64,000 bases of DNA, taken from positions 4,154,001-4,218,000 of the forward strand of contig NZ_CP066801.1 of assembly GCF_016598575.1 (NCBI RefSeq). Direction: 5' to 3'. The stretch comes from Streptomyces sp. HSG2. Lineage in GTDB: Bacteria > Actinomycetota > Actinomycetes > Streptomycetales > Streptomycetaceae. This document shows, one piece after another, positions 58,690 through 64,000 of this stretch; positions within the stretch are counted from its first letter, which is position 1, and every line of letters begins with the position of its first letter. The position numbers and the translations under genes are program-made. The notes beneath the pieces are model-generated. The model was given only the letters and a program-made list of their open reading frames with translations. It searched no databases and was not told the DNA's origin.

Positions 58690-60117
58690 ATGCGCCGAGC
58701 GAAAATCGTCTGCACCCTGGGTCCCGCGACCGATGCGCCCGCCGACATCCACGCGTTGGTCGAGGCGGGGATGGACGTCGCCTGCTTCCGTCTGGGCGGC
58801 GGGGGGCGTGCGGAGCACGAGGCCCGCTACCGGAGCCTGCGTCGGGCCGGCGAGGAGACCGGGCGCGCCGTGGGAGCGCTTGCCGACCTCCGGGGGCCGA
58901 GGATCGGACTCGGACGTTTCGCCGGGGGGCCGGTGGTCCTGGAACGCGGGGACGCCTTCACGATCACGGTCGAGGAGGGGGTCGAGGGCGACCGCGAGAT
59001 CTGCGGGACCGGCTATGCCGGGCTCGCCGACGACGCGGTGGTCGGTGAGCGGATTCTCGTCGACGACGGTGCGGTCTGCCTGGAGGTCACCGGGATCGAC
59101 GGCCCGAGGGTGCGGACCCGGGTCGTGGAGGGCGGTGTGGTCTCCGACCATCGACGGTTGACCCTGCCGGGTGTCGCCGTCTCGGTTCCGGCGCTCACCA
59201 AGGAGGACGAGGACGATCTCCGCTGGGCTCTGCGGGCGGGCTTCGACGCCGTGGCCCTCTCCTTCGTCCGCGGCGGCCGAGACGCTGAACAGGCTCACCG
59301 GGTCATGGCGGAGGAGGGGCGGCGCGTCCCTGTCGTGGCCAAGATCGAGAGGCCTGAGGCGGTCCGGAACATCGCGGAGGTCGTCGCCGCGTTCGACGGC
59401 GTCCTGCTGGCGCGCGGGGACCTCGGGGTCGAGATGCCGCTTGAGCAGGTCCCGATCGTGCAGAAGCGGGTGATCAAGCTGGCGCGCAGGAACGCCAAGC
59501 CGGTGATCGTCGCGACGCAGATGCTGGACTCCATGATCGAGAACTCGCGTCCCACCCGCGCGGAGGCGAGCGACGTCGCCAACGCCGTCATCGACGGCAC
59601 GGACGCGGTGATGCTGTCGGGGGAGACGAGCGTGGGGGAGCACCCCACCGAGGCGGTGCGGGTGATGGCCAGGATCGTCGAGGCGGTGGAGGAGGACGTT
59701 CTCGCCAAGGGGTTGCCGCCGCTCGACGCGAGCGGCAAGCCGCGCACGCACGGTGGCGCGGTCGCCCGCGCGGCGGCCGAGGTCGGCGACTTCCTCGCAG
59801 CGAGTGCCCTGGTGGCCTTCACACAGTCGGGGGACACCGCTCGCCGGCTTGCCCGCTACCGTTCGCCGGTCCCCCTGTTGGCCTTCACCCCGGACGCTGC
59901 CACCCGCTCCCAGTTGAGCCTCACTTGGGGGGTGGAGGCGTTCCTGGGGCCGCCGGTCGACTCGACCGACGCGATGGTCGCCAGGGTGGACGAGTCGCTG
60001 TTGCGGAGCGGTCGGTGCCGGAAGGGAGACCTGGTGGTGATCACGGCCGGCTCACCGCCGGGCGTGTCGGGCACGACCAACATGCTGCGGGTGCGCAGGG
60101 TCGGTGAGGACGGGTGA
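58690..60117 (+). CDS. pyk: Pyruvate kinase paralog with altered active-site motif
   Basis: 475 aa, full family length, no gap. Catalytic Lys218/Glu220 (KIE), Asp244 (ARGDLGVE) and Thr276 (VATQMLDSM) are kept, as are SRPTRAEASDVANA and the C-terminal domain. The motif that in normal actinobacterial PykA reads VARFNFSHG (residues 30-38) is VACFRLGGG here: Arg32 to Cys, Asn34 to Arg, Ser36 to Gly, His37 to Gly. The next site GPKIR is GPRIG (Lys71 to Arg, Arg73 to Gly). Those residues bind the nucleotide/phosphoryl group and metal or replace K+. No frameshift is involved. Activity as pyruvate kinase is therefore doubtful; a regulatory or moonlighting role is possible. Streptomyces usually carry two pyk genes. 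Confidence 0.93.
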   Translation: MRRAKIVCTLGPATDAPADIHALVEAGMDVACFRLGGGGRAEHEARYRSLRRAGEETGRAVGALADLRGPRIGLGRFAGGPVVLERGDAFTITVEEGVEGDREICGTGYAGLADDAVVGERILVDDGAVCLEVTGIDGPRVRTRVVEGGVVSDHRRLTLPGVAVSVPALTKEDEDDLRWALRAGFDAVALSFVRGGRDAEQAHRVMAEEGRRVPVVAKIERPEAVRNIAEVVAAFDGVLLARGDLGVEMPLEQVPIVQKRVIKLARRNAKPVIVATQMLDSMIENSRPTRAEASDVANAVIDGTDAVMLSGETSVGEHPTEAVRVMARIVEAVEEDVLAKGLPPLDASGKPRTHGGAVARAAAEVGDFLAASALVAFTQSGDTARRLARYRSPVPLLAFTPDAATRSQLSLTWGVEAFLGPPVDSTDAMVARVDESLLRSGRCRKGDLVVITAGSPPGVSGTTNMLRVRRVGEDG

Positions 60118-60243
60118 GCGCCCGGCCGGGCCTCGTGGTCTGGGTGGTGCGGGCGGGTGCGGTCCCGGGAGGGCGGGGGCGAGGCGCCGCTCCCGCGTCG
60201 TGGGACGCCTTGGCGGCGGATTGCTCGCGGTGGGTGCGGAGGG

Positions 60244-60258
60244 CCTTGTAAAGCAAGG
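60244..60258 (-). terminator. Short hairpin after the tRNA gene
   Basis: CCTTG (60244-60248), 5-nt loop, CAAGG (60254-60258), just beyond the tRNA 3' end on the minus strand. Short stem, so only a candidate terminator. Confidence 0.35.
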
Positions 60259-60263
60259 AAAAG

Positions 60264-60337
60264 TGCCCCGGGTGGGATTCGAACCCACACTGAATACCTT
60301 TTGAGGGTATCGTCTCTGCCGATTGGACTACCGGAGC
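60264..60337 (-). tRNA. tRNA with anticodon CAA (Leu), class I body
   Basis: Cloverleaf on the minus strand: acceptor GCTCCGG/CCGGGGC with discriminator A (plus 60264), D arm with GTCC and a GG-containing loop, anticodon stem ATACC/GGTAT, loop CTCAAAA giving anticodon CAA, a 5-nt variable region TCAGT, and T arm GTGGG-TTCGAAT-CCCAC. CCA is not encoded. CAA reads UUG, leucine. Bacterial Leu tRNAs normally have a long variable arm (class II); this one does not. It is 74 nt. Confidence 0.85.
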
Positions 60338-60438
60338 TCCTGCGAATCCAAGGTCAAGCTTGATCCGCTGCATTCCCACCATACAGCAGCTGGGTAGGCT
60401 CTTGTCAGCAGTACCCCTGTATCGAACGAGGAGCCCCC

Positions 60439-61095
60439 GTGACCGCCCCCGAGTCGCCCCAGCCCGCCGAGGTGCCCGATGACGACACGTCGCACGTGCC
60501 CCCGTCGACGACGCGTGTCGTCATCGCCGAGGACGAGGCGCTGATCCGACTCGACCTCAGGGAGATGCTCCAGGAGGAGGGCTACACCGTCGTCGGAGAG
60601 GCCGGGGACGGGGAGCGAGCGGTGGAGCTGGCCCGGGAGCAGCGGCCCGATCTCGTGATCCTCGATGTCAAGATGCCGAAGCTCGACGGCATCTCCGCCG
60701 CTGAGCGGATCGCGGAGGAGCGGATCGCCCCGGTGCTGATGCTGACCGCCTTCTCCCAGCGCGAGTTGGTGGATCGGGCCAGGGACGCCGGCGCCATGGC
60801 CTACCTCGTGAAGCCGTTCGGCAAGAGCGACGTCGTCCCGGCCATCGAGATGGCCGTCTCGCGTTTCACCGAGTTGAAGGAGTTGGAGAGGGAGGTCGCC
60901 GACCTCTCCCAGCGTCTGGAGACCCGGAAGCTGGTCGACCGGGCCAAGTCCGTCCTCCAGACCGAGTACGGACTCGGCGAGCCCGCCGCGTTCCGCTGGA
61001 TCCAGAAGACGTCGATGGACCGGAGGATGTCGATGCGACAGGTGGCCGAGGCGGTCATCGAGGACGCGGAGGAGAAGAAGGCGGCCAAGGACTGA
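60439..61095 (+). CDS. pdtaR: ANTAR-domain response regulator (PdtaR-like)
   Basis: 218 aa. Receiver domain at residues about 27-140 with acidic pocket IAEDEALIRLDLREML, phospho-Asp in LVILDVKMPKLDG, and MLTAFSQRELVDRARD and AYLVKPFGKSD. ANTAR RNA-binding domain at the C-terminus (RKLVDRAKSVLQTEYGLGEP, then SMRQVAEAVIEDAEEK). Such proteins bind dual-hexaloop RNAs and cause anti-termination. The cognate PdtaS histidine kinase is not in the window. GTG at 60439 with GAGGAG upstream. Divergent from the tRNA, convergent with livF. Confidence 0.93.
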   Translation: MTAPESPQPAEVPDDDTSHVPPSTTRVVIAEDEALIRLDLREMLQEEGYTVVGEAGDGERAVELAREQRPDLVILDVKMPKLDGISAAERIAEERIAPVLMLTAFSQRELVDRARDAGAMAYLVKPFGKSDVVPAIEMAVSRFTELKELEREVADLSQRLETRKLVDRAKSVLQTEYGLGEPAAFRWIQKTSMDRRMSMRQVAEAVIEDAEEKKAAKD

Positions 61096-61155
61096 CGGGG
61101 CGCGCCCGCCCCTTCGCTCTCCGCCTCCTGCTCGTCGCTCGGGACCGAGGCCGCG

Positions 61156-61872
61156 TCAGTCCTCGCCCAGGTAGGCCTTGCGCACCGATTCGTCGTGCAG
61201 CAACTCCCGGCCCGTTCCGGACAGGACGATGGAGCCGACCTCCATGACATGGCCGTGATCGGCTAGCGACAGCGCGGCCTGGGCGTTCTGCTCGACGAGC
61301 AGGATGGTGGTGCCCTGGGCCTTCAGCTCGGCGATCGTCGCGATGATCCTCTGCATCATGATCGGGGACAGACCCATGGACGGCTCGTCGAGCATCAGCA
61401 GTTTGGGCCGCGACATCAGCGCCCGTCCCATGGCCAGCATCTGCTGCTCGCCTCCGGAAAGGGTGCCGGCCGCCTGTCCTCTGCGTTCCCCCAGGATGGG
61501 GAAGAGGTCGTAGGCGCGCCGGATGTCCCGCTCGACGCCGGGCCGGTCGCGGCGGAGAAACGCCCCGAGACGGAGGTTGTCCTCGATCGACATGCGCGGG
61601 AAGATGTGCCGCCCTTCCGGGGAGTGCGCCAGCCCGAGGGCCACGATCCGGTGCGCGGGGACCTTCCTCAGGGACACCCCGTCGAACAGGATCCGTCCGC
61701 CCAGCGGGCGGAGCAACCCGGACAGGGTGCGCAACGTGGTGGTCTTCCCGGCGCCGTTGGTCCCGATGAGGGTGACCACCTCGCCGGTGTCGACGCTGAA
61801 CGTGACGCCCTTGACGGCCTCGATCTTGCCGTAGGCGACGCGGAGGTCCTCGACCTCCAGGAGCGCGCTCAA
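61156..61872 (-). CDS. livF: Branched-chain amino acid ABC transporter ATPase LivF
   Basis: 238 aa. Walker A IGTNGAGKTTTLR, signature GTLSGGEQQMLAMGRALMSR, Walker B LLMLDEPSMGLSP, and the LivF-type VEQNAQAALSLADHGHVMEV. TTG start at 61872 with GGAAGGAG upstream; overlaps livG by 4 nt. Powers uptake of Leu, Ile and Val or related compounds with LivG, LivM and LivH. Confidence 0.95.
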   Translation of the reverse strand: MSALLEVEDLRVAYGKIEAVKGVTFSVDTGEVVTLIGTNGAGKTTTLRTLSGLLRPLGGRILFDGVSLRKVPAHRIVALGLAHSPEGRHIFPRMSIEDNLRLGAFLRRDRPGVERDIRRAYDLFPILGERRGQAAGTLSGGEQQMLAMGRALMSRPKLLMLDEPSMGLSPIMMQRIIATIAELKAQGTTILLVEQNAQAALSLADHGHVMEVGSIVLSGTGRELLHDESVRKAYLGED

Positions 61873-62819
61873 CTCGATCTCCTTCCGGGGTTCCCCGTCT
61901 CATGGGACGGGGGGTCGTCCGGGGCCGCGCCCCGGCCGCTCCGGGTCGCCGCCTCGGCCGCGTGTGCCTCGGCCGCCTCGACCTCCGCGACCTCGTCCGC
62001 CCCGGGCGCGCCCTGGAAGGGCTCGCCGAGGTAGGCGGCGACGACCCGTTCGTCACCCTGCACGGTCGACGGGTCTCCCTCGAGGAGCTTCTCCCCCTGG
62101 ACGAGCACGGCGACCCGGTCGCACAGGTTGAAGATGAAACGCATGTCGTGCTCGATGACGAGGATGGCGACGCCCTGGTCCCGGATGGCGAGGACCAGTT
62201 CCTCCGTGGCGCGGGTCTCCTGCGGATTCATGCCGGCGGTGGGTTCGTCCAGGAGGAGCAGGCCGGGTTCGCTGGCCAGCGCCCGCGCGATCTCAAGTTT
62301 GCGTTGCTCGCCGTAGGGGAGGTTCCGGGAGAGGTGGCCGGCCTTGCCCGCCAGACCCACGAAGCGCAGCAACTCCATGGCGCGTTCGCGGGACTCCGCC
62401 TCGGCCCGGTGGAACCCCGGCCCGCGCAGCACCGCGGACCAGAAGCCCTCGCGGGTTCGCGTGTGCCGTCCGACCAGGACGTTCTCCAGCACGGTCATGT
62501 TGGCGAAGAGCCTGATGTTCTGGAACGTGCGGGCGATGCCGGCCGCCGTGACCTTGAAGGACTTGGGCGGCAGGACGGCGTCCCGGTAGCGGACCTCTCC
62601 CTCGGTGGGGGTGTAGAGGCCGGTCAGACAGTTGAAGAAGGTGGTCTTCCCGGCGCCGTTGGGGCCGATCAGGCCGACGATCTGCCCGCCGGAGACGGTG
62701 AGGTCCACTCCCCGTACGGCGGTGAGACCGCCGAAACGCATGGTGACGCCGCGCGCGTCGAGGACGGTACGGCCGGTCGTCGGTGTTCCGGCGGCTGCCG
62801 GGCCCGTGTCGGTGGTCAA
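61869..62819 (-). CDS. livG: Branched-chain amino acid ABC transporter ATPase LivG
   Basis: 316 aa. Walker A IGPNGAGKTTFFNCL, signature NLPYGEQRKLEIARALA (LivG-type), Walker B LLLLDEPTAGMNP and IEHDMRFIFNLCDRVAVL. The C-terminal about 50 residues are an acidic/Ala-rich extension (GADEVAEVEAAEAHAAEAAT) not seen in E. coli LivG. TTG start at 62819, directly after the livM stop. Part of livM-livG-livF on the minus strand. Confidence 0.94.
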   Translation of the reverse strand: MTTDTGPAAAGTPTTGRTVLDARGVTMRFGGLTAVRGVDLTVSGGQIVGLIGPNGAGKTTFFNCLTGLYTPTEGEVRYRDAVLPPKSFKVTAAGIARTFQNIRLFANMTVLENVLVGRHTRTREGFWSAVLRGPGFHRAEAESRERAMELLRFVGLAGKAGHLSRNLPYGEQRKLEIARALASEPGLLLLDEPTAGMNPQETRATEELVLAIRDQGVAILVIEHDMRFIFNLCDRVAVLVQGEKLLEGDPSTVQGDERVVAAYLGEPFQGAPGADEVAEVEAAEAHAAEAATRSGRGAAPDDPPSHETGNPGRRSS

Positions 62820-62820
62820 G

Positions 62821-64000
62821 TCAATCGCCCCTTGTCTTCGCGAGGTCCGCGTGCTGTCCGGCGCCCTCGCCGCGCCCTGGTCCGTCCCGACGGTTGGCGA
62901 TGAGGCCCTCGGGCCGGAACCGCATCAGCAGCACCAGTGCCAGGCCGAAGGCGAGCAGTTGGTAGTCCCCGAGGAACTGGAGCTTGTTGGGGATCAGGAA
63001 GAGCAGGGCGGCACCCAGCAGCGGGCCGCCGATGGTGCCCATTCCGCCCAGGACGACGGCCGCGAGCAGGAAGGCCGAGTTGGGCGGCGCGGTCCCCGCG
63101 AAGAGGTACTGCTCCGGGGTGACCACGTAGGTGACGTGCGCCTGGACGGTGCCGGCGAGGCCGGCGAGCGCGGCCCCGACGGCGAAGGCGACGAGCTTGA
63201 CCCGGAACCCGTTGATGCCCATCGCCTCGGCGGCGGTCTCGTCCTCGCGGACGGCGACCCAGGCCCGGCCGATCCGGGAGTCGCCGCTGCGGCGGAAGAC
63301 GAGGACGACGACGGCCGTGATCAGCAGCATCAGGAAGAAGTAGTTGGCGAACCGGCCGATGCCGAAACCCGCGATCTCGTGCCGGGCGCCGAGGTCGAAC
63401 CCGAGGATCTCCAGGTCGGGGATCGAGGAGATCCCGTTGGAGCCGTTGGTGAGATCCGGGCCCGAGGTGCCGTCGAGGTTGTTGGCGGCGATGCGGAAGA
63501 TCTCGCCGAAGCCGAGGGTGACGATGGCCAGGTAGTCGCCGCGTAGGCGCAGGGTGGGGGCGCCGATGAGGACGCCGAACACGAGCGAGGCGGCGGCGCC
63601 GACGAGAACGGCGGCCCAGAAGGGCAGCCGCAGATCGAAGGGCGAGGTGGGGGAGCCGGAGACGAGCGAGGCCGCGTAGGCCCCGACGCCGAGGAAGGCC
63701 ACGTAGCCCAGGTCGAGGAGGCCGGCGAGACCGACGACGATGTTCAGCCCGAGCGCGACCGTGGCGAAGATCAGGATGTAGACGCCGATCGTGGCGTACT
63801 GATCGTCGGTCTGGGTGAAGGGGAAGAGGGCGGCGGCGACGAACGCGCCGCAGATCGTGACGTTCCTGTGTCGCGCGGTGATCTCGGTGGCGTGGGCGAT
63901 CGACCCGGCTTTGCCCAGGGCGGCGAAACCGAACCCGGCGGTCAGCAGGAAGCCCACGAAGAGTTCGTCGTACTCCGTCCCGATGCCGTAGGTGAACACG
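62821..64000 (-). CDS. livM: Branched-chain amino acid ABC transporter permease LivM, C-terminal part
   Basis: At least 393 aa seen; the 5' end lies beyond the window. Membrane permease with the LivM core (YATIGVYILIFATVALGLNI, VVGLAGLLDLGYVAFLGVGA, GAPTLRLRGDYLAIVTLGFG, EAMGINGFRVKLVAFAVGAA, VLGGMGTIGGPLLGAALLFL). Residues visible at the start (MFTYGIGTEYDELFVGFLLT) correspond to an internal helix in longer Streptomyces LivM, which carry an N-terminal extension of about 200 residues. The C-terminus ends NRRDGPGRGEGAGQHADLAK. livH and the binding protein should lie further along. Confidence 0.92.
   Translation of the reverse strand, partial: VFTYGIGTEYDELFVGFLLTAGFGFAALGKAGSIAHATEITARHRNVTICGAFVAAALFPFTQTDDQYATIGVYILIFATVALGLNIVVGLAGLLDLGYVAFLGVGAYAASLVSGSPTSPFDLRLPFWAAVLVGAAASLVFGVLIGAPTLRLRGDYLAIVTLGFGEIFRIAANNLDGTSGPDLTNGSNGISSIPDLEILGFDLGARHEIAGFGIGRFANYFFLMLLITAVVVLVFRRSGDSRIGRAWVAVREDETAAEAMGINGFRVKLVAFAVGAALAGLAGTVQAHVTYVVTPEQYLFAGTAPPNSAFLLAAVVLGGMGTIGGPLLGAALLFLIPNKLQFLGDYQLLAFGLALVLLMRFRPEGLIANRRDGPGRGEGAGQHADLAKTRGD

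Noticed and set aside
58783..58803. Frameshift in pyk as explanation of the changed motif
   Set aside because: The residues align one-to-one with normal PykA on both sides with no shift in length; only substitutions are seen.
1..64000. Mobile elements, CRISPR arrays, phage genes, antiphage islands
   Set aside because: No transposase, integrase, direct repeat array or known defence gene is visible; gene order is that of a conserved core region.

Overview
The window is high-GC chromosomal core of a Streptomyces-type actinomycete. The evidence is the strong G/C bias at third codon positions, the many GTG and TTG starts, the mycelial-type DivIVA, TrpM, an HGxxPAAW protein, a PriA-type HisA, an ANTAR response regulator and the gene order. 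From memory the order follows the S. coelicolor divIVA-ileS-dnaE-his-trp-gltBD-pyk-liv region. I see no insertion sequence, integrase, prophage, CRISPR array or obvious island.

Layout. 1-2.9 kb is the end of the division cluster (ylmE, sepF, ylmG, divIVA). It converges on ileS (3.0-6.2 kb), which has a T-box riboswitch leader. 6.8-11.4 kb holds a DksA/TraR-like protein with a histone-H1-like tail, lspA, an rluD-type gene, an MscS channel and a dienelactone-hydrolase-like protein. 11.4-16.2 kb (minus strand) holds phoD, a membrane-anchored DsbA-like protein, a membrane protein and a DUF2252 protein. dnaE fills 16.4-19.9 kb. 20-27.4 kb is miscellaneous: a 56-residue basic protein, a NYN nuclease, an ABC exporter, DUF2567, YbaK, a LON-domain protein and a large pentapeptide-like membrane protein. 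27.6-34.2 kb is histidine biosynthesis (hisDCB, a 52-aa membrane protein, hisH, hisA/priA, hisF; hisI separately), running straight into tryptophan genes at 34.2-40.9 kb (trpE, three small membrane proteins, trpC, trpM, trpB, trpA). 41-50 kb holds a second DsbA-like protein, lgt, a VIT-family transporter and gltBD. 50-58.6 kb holds a GH46 chitosanase, chorismate mutase, PepN, a Fe-type SOD with a Nur operator, and a decarboxylase/N-hydroxylase pair. 58.7-64 kb holds a pyruvate kinase paralog, a tRNA gene, a PdtaR-type regulator and livF-livG-livM, the last cut by the window end.

How the genes relate. Histidine, tryptophan and glutamate synthesis dominate the second half, and PriA (HisA) links the two amino-acid pathways because in actinobacteria it also does the TrpF step. 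LspA and Lgt are the two lipoprotein-maturation enzymes that flank the his/trp block. A recurring signal is a -10-like hexamer ending 5-8 nt before a start codon that has no Shine-Dalgarno; this fits leaderless transcription of about a dozen genes.

Most unusual items: (1) the pyruvate kinase keeps its catalytic Lys/Asp/Thr but has lost the conserved R-F-N-F-S-H nucleotide/phosphate motif; (2) a 74-nt tRNA with anticodon CAA (Leu) but a short class I variable loop; (3) a decarboxylase plus amine N-hydroxylase operon with no siderophore synthetase beside it; (4) tiny translationally coupled ORFs inside the his operon.
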